From: Ottowia sp.
Lineage (GTDB): Bacteria; Pseudomonadota; Gammaproteobacteria; Burkholderiales; Burkholderiaceae_C
Assembly (NCBI RefSeq): GCF_016703145.1
Contig: NZ_JADJCO010000003.1
Location: forward strand, 1,566,001-1,630,000
DNA: 64,000 nt
Reading direction: 5' to 3'
The notes under the pieces were generated by a model. It did not search any database, was not told the origin of the DNA, and was given only the letters and a program-made list of their open reading frames with translations. The position numbers were made by a program, and so were the translations under genes. Numbering within the stretch: position 1 is the first letter of the stretch; each line of letters opens with the position of its first letter. This document shows, piece by piece, positions 17,998 to 26,403 of the stretch.

Positions 17998-18458
17998 GAC
18001 GCACGCTCCTGCGTTTGTGCGGCGGCCGCCGCGTCTTCCATCCGCATTGGGTCGGGATGCAGTTCCTCCACCACGTCGCGCACCAGGCTCCGGCCCCGCA
18101 GCAGGTGGCGGCCCAACTGTTCAATGAATTGCTCGAAGCGCGCTTTGCCCTGGGCGCGAGCCGCGTCCTGGTGCGCCTCGGGGACTGGCGTGCTCACGGT
18201 CAGGTAGTAGCGAACAAACAGTGCCAGCGTCTCGATGGCGATGTTCTGGTCGCGCTCCATGCGCTCGGCATGGCGCGACAGGCGATCCAACCGCTTGGCA
18301 ATCGCCGCTTCGCGCTGGTCGGCCGCGTCGGGCGACAGCCAGGATGCGAGTGCCGCCGCGACGATGCTGGACTTTGAGACGCCTTTCTTGGCGGCCAGCT
18401 CGTCGAGCCGCTTGGCGTGCTCGGGCTGGATAAAGAGGTTCAGGCGGTAGTGGCTCAT
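17994..18458 (-). CDS. Ribbon-helix-helix (CopG-type) transfer regulator
   Basis: A 154-residue protein. The first 45 residues (YRLNLFIQPEHAKRLDELAAKKGVSKSSIVAAALASWL) form a ribbon-helix-helix DNA-binding motif, and the rest is helical and charged. Such a gene regularly lies between traG and trbB in Tn4371-type elements and may regulate the trb operon. Its ATG overlaps the traG stop and its stop overlaps trbB. Confidence 0.8.
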   Translation of the reverse strand: MSHYRLNLFIQPEHAKRLDELAAKKGVSKSSIVAAALASWLSPDAADQREAAIAKRLDRLSRHAERMERDQNIAIETLALFVRYYLTVSTPVPEAHQDAARAQGKARFEQFIEQLGRHLLRGRSLVRDVVEELHPDPMRMEDAAAAAQTQERAS

Positions 18459-20461
18459 AGCTCGATTCCGTCGTTGGGGTTCAGCGATGCCAGCCGGGCC
18501 GTGCGCTGCATGGCCGGATCAAGCTGGCGAGGAAGGGGAGGCGGCAGGTCGTCGTCGTCATCGAGCAGCGCGAGGTCGGCGGCAGTCGCGGCCAGCTCTG
18601 GGTCGTAGGCGAAGGTTTCGGAGAGTTCGGGCTGACGGCGCGGGCCGCCGTCGTCGGCAGCCAAGCTCCCCAGGTCATCAGCGGATGCGGTGGCCGGTGC
18701 GGCAGGTGTTGGCGGAATCGCCAGCCCGCTCCAGTCGTCGGGGCGCAGCGGCGCCGCGTCGGCGTACTGGCCGTCCGCCAGCGCGGGCGGCGGCAGCACG
18801 CGGCGCTTGAAATTGGCGTCCGAGTAGTAGCGCAGCTTCTTGGCCTTGATCGGCGCCACGCTGGAGACCATCACCACGGCCTCGTCGGGCGGAAGCTGCA
18901 TGACTTCACCAGGTGTCAGCAACGGCCGTGCCGTTTCTTGGCGCGACACCATCAGGTGCCCGAGCCACGGCGCGAGCCGGTGGCCCGCGTAGTTGCGCTG
19001 GGCGCGCAGCTCGGTGGCTGTGCCCAGCGTCTCGGAGATCCGTTTGGCCGTGCGTTCGTCGTTCGTCGCAAACGTCACGCGCACATGGCAGTTGTCCAGA
19101 ATCGAATGGTTCTGCCCATACGCCTTGTCGATCTGGTTGAGCGACTGCGCAATCAGGAAGCTGCGTATACCGTAGCCCGCCATGAACGCCAGCGCCGTCT
19201 CGAAGAAGTCCAGGCGCCCCAGCGCCGGAAACTCGTCGAGCATCAGCAGCAGCTTGTGGCGGCGCTCGATGCCGTCGGAGCCGTCAAGCGATTCCGTGAG
19301 GCGCCGCCCGATCTGGTTGAGGATCAGGCGAATGAGCGGCTTCGTCCGCGAAATGTCCGAAGGCGGCACCACCAGATACAGCGACACCGGATGCTCGGCG
19401 GCGATCAGGTCGGCGATGCGCCAGTCGCAGCGCGACGTGACTTCGGCCACCGTAGGGTCGCGGTACAGGCCGAGGAACGACATGGCCGTGGACAACACGC
19501 CGGAGCGCTCGTTGTCCGATTTGTTGAGCACCTCGCGCGCTGCGGACGCCACCACCGGATGAGGCTCCGCGCCCAAATGTGGCGTGGTCATCATCCGGTG
19601 CAAGGTCAGCTCGAAAGGGCTGGCCGGGTCGGAGAGGAAGTTGGCGACGCCGCGCAGCGTCTTGTCCTCGCCCGCGTAGAGGACGTGCAGGATGGCGCCG
19701 ACCAGCAGCGCGTGGCTGGTCTTTTCCCAATGGTTACGCTTCTCCAGCGCGCCTTCGGGATCGACCAGGATGTCCGCGATGTTCTGAACGTCACGCACTT
19801 CGTGCGCGCCGCGCCGTACCTCAAGCAGCGGGTTGTATGCGGCCGACCTCGCATCCGTCGGGTTGAACAGCAGGCAATGCGAGAAGCGCGAGCGCCAGCC
19901 TGCCGTGATGCTCCAGTTCTCGCCCTTGATGTCGTGGATGACGGCGGACGCGGGCCAGCTCAACAAGGTGGGCACCACCAGGCCCACGCCCTTGCCCGAG
20001 CGCGTGGGCGCGAACGTCAGGACATGCTCTGGCCCTTCATGCCGAAGGTACTGGCTGTCGTGCTTGCCAAGGAACACGCCGGCCGGCTGTGTGAGGCCCG
20101 CCTTGCGAATGTCCTGCGCGTTCGCCCAGCGGGCCGAGCCGTAGGTCGTGACGAGGCGCGATTGCCGCGAGCGCCAGATCGACATGCCAATGGCGACCAC
20201 CACCGCCAGCAAGCCGCTGCCCCCCGCGATGGCGCCGCCGGTGTCGAACACGCGCGGCGCATAGGCATCGAAGAAGAACCACCACTCGAACAGCTTCCAC
20301 GGGTGGTAGATCGGCGTGCCAAGGAAATCGAACCAGGGCGAGCCAAGGCGTAGCTGATAGCCGAGGGCGGCTGCTGTCCATTGTGTGGCGCCCCACACGC
20401 CGGCGATCACGATGCCGAATACCACGGCGATCTGACCGAACAGCACGTTCGTCCCTTGCAT
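18455..20461 (-). CDS. traG: Type IV coupling protein TraG (VirD4-like)
   Basis: A 668-residue membrane ATPase that links the relaxase-DNA complex to the channel. I chose ATG 20461 because GGAGG lies 8 bases before it; a longer start at 20512 is open. Two N-terminal membrane segments (residues about 8-30 and 75-95) precede Walker A APTRSGKGVGLV near residue 150 and Walker B LLLMLDEFPALG near 410. The C-terminal 120 residues are Pro/Asp rich. It is the first gene of the coupled traG-to-DUF2274 run. Confidence 0.96.
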   Translation of the reverse strand: MQGTNVLFGQIAVVFGIVIAGVWGATQWTAAALGYQLRLGSPWFDFLGTPIYHPWKLFEWWFFFDAYAPRVFDTGGAIAGGSGLLAVVVAIGMSIWRSRQSRLVTTYGSARWANAQDIRKAGLTQPAGVFLGKHDSQYLRHEGPEHVLTFAPTRSGKGVGLVVPTLLSWPASAVIHDIKGENWSITAGWRSRFSHCLLFNPTDARSAAYNPLLEVRRGAHEVRDVQNIADILVDPEGALEKRNHWEKTSHALLVGAILHVLYAGEDKTLRGVANFLSDPASPFELTLHRMMTTPHLGAEPHPVVASAAREVLNKSDNERSGVLSTAMSFLGLYRDPTVAEVTSRCDWRIADLIAAEHPVSLYLVVPPSDISRTKPLIRLILNQIGRRLTESLDGSDGIERRHKLLLMLDEFPALGRLDFFETALAFMAGYGIRSFLIAQSLNQIDKAYGQNHSILDNCHVRVTFATNDERTAKRISETLGTATELRAQRNYAGHRLAPWLGHLMVSRQETARPLLTPGEVMQLPPDEAVVMVSSVAPIKAKKLRYYSDANFKRRVLPPPALADGQYADAAPLRPDDWSGLAIPPTPAAPATASADDLGSLAADDGGPRRQPELSETFAYDPELAATAADLALLDDDDDLPPPLPRQLDPAMQRTARLASLNPNDGIEL

Positions 20462-20619
20462 GACCTGGCCTCCGATTTCTCCTGCGCTGATTCCTGATGG
20501 AAGAAGCGACACAAGGACGTGCCGCAGGCGTCAGGATCGGTGCCGGGTCAGTGCCGGTCAAAGACCGTTTCAAGCAGAAAGGTCGAGCAAAAAGACAGAA
20601 TGAGTGCGGTAGAGAGCCA

Positions 20620-20655
20620 AATAAAAACGCCGCAAGCGCAGGCGCATTGCGGCGT
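20620..20655 (-). terminator. Rho-independent terminator after eexN
   Basis: Read on the minus strand, ACGCCGCAA and TTGCGGCGT form a perfect 9-bp stem with an 11-nt loop, followed directly by TTTTTATTT. It separates the LysR-eexN pair from traG, so traG probably has its own promoter in 20462-20620. Confidence 0.75.
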
Positions 20656-20697
20656 GTAGAACGGGAACTTGAAGGTGATGCAGCGAACCACCAACGA

Positions 20698-20976
20698 TCA
20701 GAACTTGGGGGACTCTTTCGGCGGGGTGTAGGGGGTATCGCCGTCGCCATAGAACCGCTTGCGCGTAGCCTCGGCCACCCGGTTGCACAGTACATCGCCC
20801 AGCTTGGCGCGATCCGTCTTGCATTGCTGGCGCAGTTCTTTAAGCCGTTCGGGGTTGGACGCCAGTTCTTCTACTGTTGGAATATTCGCTTCGGAGGTGC
20901 TGGCCTTCTGAGGCGTTTCCGACTGGCCGCAGGCAGTCAACGCGGCCACCAGCAAGAAGGGAATGATCTTCTTCAT
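20698..20976 (-). CDS. EexN-family entry-exclusion-type lipoprotein
   Basis: A 92-residue precursor with a lipoprotein signal (IIPFLLVAALTACGQ, lipobox Cys about 16). The mature part ELASNPERLKELRQQCKTDRAKLGDVLCNRVAEATRKRFYGDGDTPYTPP is the conserved EexN pattern with two cysteines. It is a relative of the TrbK-position lipoprotein at 12694-13038. The ATG overlaps the LysR stop (ATGA), so it is translated with the regulator and ends before a terminator. Confidence 0.8.
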   Translation of the reverse strand: MKKIIPFLLVAALTACGQSETPQKASTSEANIPTVEELASNPERLKELRQQCKTDRAKLGDVLCNRVAEATRKRFYGDGDTPYTPPKESPKF

Positions 20977-21971
20977 GGTGCAGGTTCCTCCGTAGGATCA
21001 GGATCAGGATCAGGATCAGGATCAGGATCAGGATCAGGATCAGGATCAGGATCAGGATCGAGGCCCGCGATGGGCTTGGGGGATTCTGGTGAGTCCATCG
21101 ACTGCACCCGCTCGATGAATCGCTCCAATACATCGGATGGCTCACCTTCGGGGCGCAGCAGGAACGTCGTCAGTGGCGGCACAGTCGATGCGAGTGGCCG
21201 TGCCACTATGCCTTGTTCACGACTGGCGGCGATGTGCGCTGCACCCGCCAGGCCAAGCGCGAAGCCAGCCGATACAAGCGCCATCATGAGGTCGCAAGAG
21301 GCGCTGCGTTCGGCAATCAGAGGCTCCATGTCGGAGCGGCGCAGCACTCGATCAACGTACTTGGCATGGCCTTCGCAGGCTTGCGGATCGCACAAGACCA
21401 GCGGATGACGCAGCAGTTCATCCAGCGGAATCCGCTTGTGGGTCAGCAATGGATGCCGTGCCGGCACCGCCACCATGAGCACATCGCTCCAGACAGGCAG
21501 CGCAACGATGCCGTCGCCTACCTCGTCAGATTGCGCAAACCCAACGTCGTACAGGTCGTCATGCAACCCTTTGAGCTGCTGCGACAGGGGCACCTCAAAG
21601 AAGCGAAGCTCAACCTCGGGTTCCTCTTGGCGGCATAGCGCCAATAAAGCTGGCAAGCGCGATGGCGTGATGCCGTCCGATAGAGCTATACGCAACTGTC
21701 CATGAAATCCGTTGACTGCTGATTTCACACCGTCTCGCGCTTGATCCAAGGCGGCAAGAACGCGGTGTGCATGCTCCAAGAATAGTTTGCCGGCGCGGGT
21801 CAGTCGCGTGCTGCGTGTGGTGCGAGCAAGCAGCACCACGCCCAGTTCCTCTTCCAGCTCCTTGATGGCACGCGACAGCGGCGATTGCTCGATGTGCAGT
21901 TTCTCGGCGGCGCGCGCGAAGTGGAGTTCCTCGGCTACGGCCAAGAAGTAGCGTAGATGGCGAAGTTCCAT
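20973..21971 (-). CDS. LysR-type regulator with an (Asp-Pro)11 C-terminal tail (TraR position)
   Basis: A 332-residue LysR regulator. Residues 1-60 form the winged helix (MELRHLRYFLAVAEELHFARAAEKLHIEQSPLSRAIKELE). Residues about 90-295 form the periplasmic-binding-like effector domain. The C-terminus is unusual: after PIAGL come eleven Asp-Pro dipeptides and then TEEPAP, encoded by a perfect hexanucleotide array. LysR proteins of this group normally end before such a tail. In Tn4371-like elements a LysR gene lies upstream of traG and is thought to control transfer. It borders the cargo, with only 48 bases separating it from the first cargo gene. Confidence 0.85.
   Translation of the reverse strand: MELRHLRYFLAVAEELHFARAAEKLHIEQSPLSRAIKELEEELGVVLLARTTRSTRLTRAGKLFLEHAHRVLAALDQARDGVKSAVNGFHGQLRIALSDGITPSRLPALLALCRQEEPEVELRFFEVPLSQQLKGLHDDLYDVGFAQSDEVGDGIVALPVWSDVLMVAVPARHPLLTHKRIPLDELLRHPLVLCDPQACEGHAKYVDRVLRRSDMEPLIAERSASCDLMMALVSAGFALGLAGAAHIAASREQGIVARPLASTVPPLTTFLLRPEGEPSDVLERFIERVQSMDSPESPKPIAGLDPDPDPDPDPDPDPDPDPDPDPTEEPAP
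20995..21060. repeat. Tandem hexanucleotide array (GGATCA)10-GGATCG inside a coding region
   Basis: Eleven 6-bp units, ten identical and the last differing by one base, read as GAT-CCT (Asp-Pro) codon pairs on the minus strand. A copy-number change keeps the frame and would only lengthen or shorten the LysR tail. The array ends 19 bases before the eexN start codon. Confidence 0.97.
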
Positions 21972-22019
21972 CGAACACCTCCATTTTGTCTATCGCCTTT
22001 GGGTGCCGCTTGGGCCGGT

Positions 22020-23126
22020 CTAGCTCAAGTGCTTGTGGAAGAAGTCCGTCAGCTTGGCGAACGGGATGAGGTTCACCCGGTCGTAAAGGTCAACGTGGTT
22101 GGCGCCCTTGACCCAATGCAGTTCCTTGGGTTCTGCAGCACGCTGGTAAGCGTCCTCGCTGAACTCTCTGGAGTGCGCCTGGTCGCCCGCGATGAACAGC
22201 AGCGGGCGCGGCGAGATCGTCTCAATGTCGTTGAACGGGTAGAAGTTCATGAACTTCACTTCGCCCGCGAGCGTGCGGTTCTGTGTCTGCTCCAGCGTGT
22301 AGCCGGCCGGGATGGCGATGCCGCGCTTCGTGCGGTAGAAGTTGTGATACATCGCGGTCACGGGGTCGGCATCGGCGGGCAATTCGACCGGCAAGTAGTT
22401 CTGGAAAATCCGCTTGCCGCTGGTGAACTCCTCGTAACGAAGCTGCGCGGCCTGGGCCAGCTTGTCCTTGCGCTGCGCCAGCGTCTGCGACTTGCCGTAG
22501 CCATTGCGCGTCACCGCGCCCATGTCGTACATGCTGACGGTGGCGATCGCCTTCAGGCGTGGGTCGATCTTGGCGGCGCTGACGATGAAGCCGCCGCTGC
22601 CGCAGATGCCGATGCCGCCGATGCGCGCGCGATCCACGGCTTCGTGCGTGCCGAGGTAGTCCACCGCCGCGCTGAACGCTTCCGAGTACAGGTCGGGCGC
22701 TACGGCGTTGCGTGCAGCGCCTTCGCTCTCCCCCCAGAACGGGAGGTCGATGGCCATTGCGGCGAAGCCCTGTTCGGCCATCTTCGTCGCGTAGAGGTTT
22801 GCGCTTTGCTCCTTGACCGCACCCATCGGGTGACCGACGACGATGGCTGGCAGCTTCTTGGAAGCGTCGCGGTTCTTCGGCAGGATCAGATTGCCCACGA
22901 TCTTCATCCCGTACTGGTTCGGGAAGTTGACTTTCTGAACAGCCACCAGATCGCTGGTGTAGAAGTTGTTGGCGCCTTCCGGCATTTCGTTCGACATAGT
23001 GTTGGCCCTTGCAAAAGGAATCGTTGACATCACGCCGAGCGCCAAGGCGCTCGAACCCATGTATTTCAGAACCTGACGGCGATCGGCATCAATGCCCGAT
23101 GGCTCTACGTTCTCTATCTCTTTCAT
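22020..23126 (-). CDS. Exported alpha/beta hydrolase (dienelactone-hydrolase-like fold)
   Basis: A 368-residue protein from ATG 23126. The N-terminal RRQVLKYMGSSALALGVMSTIPFARA (residues about 16-41) is a Tat-type signal. The hydrolase core has LPAIVVGHPMGAVKEQ near 100, a nucleophile-elbow-like GIGICGSGGF near 160 with Ser as probable nucleophile, an Asp in FIAGDQAHS and a late His in GANHVDLYD. Substrate unknown. It is the first cargo gene next to the LysR gene and is followed on the same strand by the alcohol dehydrogenase gene. Confidence 0.75.
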   Translation of the reverse strand: MKEIENVEPSGIDADRRQVLKYMGSSALALGVMSTIPFARANTMSNEMPEGANNFYTSDLVAVQKVNFPNQYGMKIVGNLILPKNRDASKKLPAIVVGHPMGAVKEQSANLYATKMAEQGFAAMAIDLPFWGESEGAARNAVAPDLYSEAFSAAVDYLGTHEAVDRARIGGIGICGSGGFIVSAAKIDPRLKAIATVSMYDMGAVTRNGYGKSQTLAQRKDKLAQAAQLRYEEFTSGKRIFQNYLPVELPADADPVTAMYHNFYRTKRGIAIPAGYTLEQTQNRTLAGEVKFMNFYPFNDIETISPRPLLFIAGDQAHSREFSEDAYQRAAEPKELHWVKGANHVDLYDRVNLIPFAKLTDFFHKHLS

Positions 23127-23187
23127 TGGCTGACCTTTCGATGGGGAGGTTGTGTTCTGCTGCCTTGCCACGCCTTGCGCGGCGCGG

Positions 23188-24230
23188 TCACAGCGTTGAG
23201 GCATCCATCACAAAGCGATACTTCACATCACCCTTCAGCATCCGTTCGTAAGCGCCATTGATTTCACCGGCGCGGATCATTTCAATGTCCGCGACGATTC
23301 CGTGCTCGGCACAGAAGTCCAGCATTTCCTGTGTCTCGGGGATACCGCCGATCATTGAGCCGGCAAGACTGCGGCGTTTCATGATGAGGTTGAACACCTG
23401 GGGCGAAGGGTGCGGCGAGGCCGGTGCACCTACTAACGCCATCGTTCCGTCGCGCTTGAGCAGCACAAAGAAGGCATCCAGATCGTGTGGCGCCGCCACG
23501 GTGTTGAGAATGAAGTCCAAGCTCTTGGTGTGTGCGGCCATCTCGTCGGCATTGCGGGACACGACGACCTCATGCGCGCCCAATGCCTTGGCGGCTTCGC
23601 GCTTGGATTCCGACGTGGTGAAGGCCACGACGTGCGCGCCCATCGCGTGGGCGAGCTTGATGCCCATATGGCCCAGGCCGCCGATACCGACCACGCCGAC
23701 CTTGTGGCCCGGCCCGACCTTCCAGTGACGCAGCGGCGAATAGGTCGTGATGCCCGCGCACAGCAGCGGCGCCACGGCCGCCAGTTGCGCCTCGGGGTGG
23801 CGGATGCGCAGCACGTAGCGCTCGTGCACCACGATCTGCTGCGAGTAACCGCCCAGCGTGTGGCCGGGCGCGTCCGGCGTGGGGAAATTGTAGGTGCCGA
23901 CCATGTGGTCGCAGTAGTTCTCCAGGCCGTCTCCGCAATCCTCGCAATGCTTGCAGCTATCGACGATGCAGCCCACGCCGACCAGATCCCCGACCTTGTG
24001 GCCGGACACATGATCGCCGACTGCCGTGATACGGCCCACGATTTCGTGGCCCGGCACGCAGGGGTAGAGCGTGCCGGCCCATTCGCCGCGCACCTGGTGA
24101 ATGTCGGAGTGGCACAGGCCGCAGTAGGCGATGGCGATCTGCACATCGTGCGCGCCGGGCGCGCGCCGGGTGATGCCGATCGGTTCGAGGGAAGATCGCC
24201 CGCATGGGCGCCGTAGGCTTTGACTGTCAT
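23188..24230 (-). pseudogene. Zinc-dependent NAD(P) alcohol dehydrogenase (YahK/AdhC type), one-base frameshift
   Basis: The main frame from about 24190 encodes YCGLCHSDIHQVRGEW (catalytic zinc Cys), PGHEIVGRI, the structural zinc cluster CKHCEDCGDGLENYC, and the nucleotide loop GIGGLGHMG, typical of cinnamyl-alcohol/aldehyde reductases of about 348 residues. The first 14 residues (MTVKAYGAHAGDLP) lie in another frame starting at 24230. One more G in the GGG at 24189-24191 (plus strand) joins them as DLPLEPIGITRRAPGAHDVQIA. Otherwise intact, so likely functional if the base is a sequencing error. Confidence 0.8.
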
Positions 24231-24263
24231 CGGTTGTTCCTTATTGAGCGGGGCGCACGGTGT

Positions 24264-24396
24264 TCAACGTCCCACGAACTTCAGGCTGTTCTCGCCGTAG
24301 CGCGCCCTGAACGGGCGTCTTGGAAAGAACGGCCTCGATTTCCTGCATGTCCTCGGGGGACAGTTGCACGCCGCTGGCATCGGGTTCCTGGGGATA
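24264..24396 (-). pseudogene. Remnant of an aldo/keto reductase C-terminus
   Basis: The minus strand reads YPQEPDASGVQLSPEDMQEIEAVLSKTPVQG in one frame. After a frame change near 24302 it reads RYGENSLKFVGR and a stop, which is the usual end of aldo/keto reductases. Only about 44 codons remain. It lies just upstream of the alcohol dehydrogenase gene, suggesting an ancestral adh-akr cluster controlled by the adjacent AraC gene. Confidence 0.5.
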
Positions 24397-24607
24397 GCAG
24401 GCAGCCGGGAGAGACGATGCGCGATCACATGCCGCCCAGGATCACATGAAGATTCTCCTGGTCAGGCGCATTGAACCGATAGATCAATCCTCTGGTTTTC
24501 TTGCCTAATTCGATGATTCAGGAGTGTTCCGTGACATCAATGCGCGGTTCGGGGTAGAGTTCCCTTTTCAGGGCGACGCATGCCCATACACCCGCGTACA
24601 CGACACC

Positions 24608-25543
24608 ATGAATGAACCTTGCAGCACCTTGCGCGAGCCGCTGGTGCATGTCATCGACAAGTGGAGCAAGGGCACCACGGACTGTTCGACGCCGATCCCG
24701 AACGTGAGCTTCTTTCGGCGCGAGGCGCCCGCCGCGCCGGCCTACTGCATGATTCCGCCCAGCATCGTGGTCGTCGTGCAGGGCGAGAAGCAGATGCTGG
24801 TCGGTGGTGATGCCTATGCCTACGATGCCTCCCGTTACCTCATCACGTCGCTGGACTTGCCCGCCAGTTCCGAAGTGGTGCAGGCCAGCCAGGACGTTCC
24901 CTGCCTGGGCCTGACGGTGAACCTCGATCTGCGCACGATTGCTGAGCTGATCGCGCATGGCAACGTACCGCCGCCTCGCGATCGGGCCGTCAATGGCTGC
25001 ATCGGCATCGGCGATCTCACGCCGGCCATCCTGAAACCTATCGGGCGCTTGCTGGAACTGCTGGACGAGCCGCAGGCCATTCCGACACTGGCACCAATCT
25101 TCCTGCGCGAGCTGCACTATCGCCTGCTGACCAGCGACCAGGCGGGGCGGCTGCGCCAGATTGCCTCGGTGGACGGGCAAGCCTACAAGATCGCCAGGGC
25201 CATCGACTGGCTCAAGATGAACTATGCGGCGCCGCTGCGCGTCGAGGAGCTGGCCGCGTCCGTGCAGATGAGCACGCCGACGTTCCACCACCATTTCCGG
25301 CAGCTCACGGCGATGAGTCCGCTGCAATACCAGAAGTGGTTGCGGCTCAACGAGGCCAAGCGGCTGATGCTCAACGAGCGCCTGGATGCGGCGAGCGCCG
25401 CGTTCAAGGTGGGCTATGAAAGCCCGTCGCAGTTCAGCCGTGAATACAGCCGCTTGTTCGGTGCGTCGCCCCGGCGCGACATTGCCGGGCTGCTCGAACC
25501 GGAAGCCGCCAATCTGCCCAAGCGCAAAGTCCGGGCGTCATAG
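24608..25543 (+). CDS. AraC-family transcriptional regulator
   Basis: About 311 residues from ATG 24608 (MNEPCSTLREP); the frame is open back to 24524, so the start is uncertain. Residues 20-190 form an AraC_N (AraC-type arabinose-binding/dimerisation) domain. The last 110 residues form the double helix-turn-helix (PLRVEELAASVQMSTPTFHHHFRQLTAMSPLQYQKWLRLNEAKRLML, then AAFKVGYESPSQFSREYSRLFG). AraC proteins of this type commonly sit divergent to alcohol dehydrogenase and aldo/keto reductase genes, as here. Confidence 0.9.
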   Translation: MNEPCSTLREPLVHVIDKWSKGTTDCSTPIPNVSFFRREAPAAPAYCMIPPSIVVVVQGEKQMLVGGDAYAYDASRYLITSLDLPASSEVVQASQDVPCLGLTVNLDLRTIAELIAHGNVPPPRDRAVNGCIGIGDLTPAILKPIGRLLELLDEPQAIPTLAPIFLRELHYRLLTSDQAGRLRQIASVDGQAYKIARAIDWLKMNYAAPLRVEELAASVQMSTPTFHHHFRQLTAMSPLQYQKWLRLNEAKRLMLNERLDAASAAFKVGYESPSQFSREYSRLFGASPRRDIAGLLEPEAANLPKRKVRAS

Positions 25544-25566
25544 CGCCGGGCGGCGACGGTGGCCGG

Positions 25567-26304
25567 CTACAGCCAGCCTTGGCCCGCCGGGCGTACCTTG
25601 TCGAGTTCCGCGCGGATGTGCTGGGCAATCTCGATCAGGCGCGCTTTCGGCAGGCGGCTCGTCGGCCCGGCAATGGCGATGGCCGCGCGCGACGTGACCG
25701 CGACCGCCACGCATGAGATTCCAGCCTTCTCGCTGTCGAGGTCGAGGGCGAAGCCCTTGCGCTGCGCATCGTCGATTTCCTTGGCGTGCTGCTGCCAGCG
25801 TTCCGGGTCTTGGGCACGGACGGATTGCGCCAGGCCGGCGTCTGCCGCCAGCAGGGTGTGGCCGAGCGCCTGTCCGATCAGCGGGGTGCGCTCGCCGGGC
25901 CTCACGGCCAGGTGCAGCGGCTTGTCCGACAGCACGGCGTCCACGCACAGGTAGTCGCTGCCGCTGACCAGGCCCAGGAACGCGGATTCGCCTGATGCAA
26001 CGCTCACGGCCTGGAGCACGGGCCGGATGCGTGCGCGCAGCGCGTGTTCGGCCTCGGCGTCAGGCCGGACAAGCTGGGTGAGCTTGCCGGTCAGCCGATA
26101 GGCCGCACCCTTCCTGTCCTGCGTGATGTACCCGAGTTCTTCGAGGGACGCGAGCAGGTTGTGGGCGGTGCTGCGGTTCAAGCCGGTGCCGTCCGCCAAT
26201 TCGCTCAAGCGTGCGCCTTCGGGCTGCCGGGCGATGTGCTCCAGCAGATCGAAAGCCCGCTGCACGGACTGGATCACACGGCCGGATGATGTTGTCGATT
26301 CCAT
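25567..26304 (-). CDS. IclR-family transcriptional regulator
   Basis: A 245-residue IclR protein. The winged helix lies at residues 9-65 (VQRAFDLLEHIARQPEGARLSELADGTGLNRSTAHNLLASLEELGYI) and the effector domain at 75-240. It is convergent with the AraC gene and lies next to the MFS gene on the same strand. It is not closely similar to the two IclR paralogues at 43.7 and 54.0 kb, so it probably serves the block A genes. Confidence 0.9.
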   Translation of the reverse strand: MESTTSSGRVIQSVQRAFDLLEHIARQPEGARLSELADGTGLNRSTAHNLLASLEELGYITQDRKGAAYRLTGKLTQLVRPDAEAEHALRARIRPVLQAVSVASGESAFLGLVSGSDYLCVDAVLSDKPLHLAVRPGERTPLIGQALGHTLLAADAGLAQSVRAQDPERWQQHAKEIDDAQRKGFALDLDSEKAGISCVAVAVTSRAAIAIAGPTSRLPKARLIEIAQHIRAELDKVRPAGQGWL

Positions 26305-26403
26305 AATGTTGAATTATGGCGGCGCGTATGGGTCAAAGCAATCACGATGTGGGAGGCTGGCTGGGTGCTCGGCCCGCCGCGGACAATGGGACGAAGATTG
26401 CCT

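Noticed and set aside
20995..21060. Possible CRISPR-like repeat array
   Set aside because: The units are 6 bp with no spacers and lie inside a coding frame as Asp-Pro codons; this is a simple tandem repeat.
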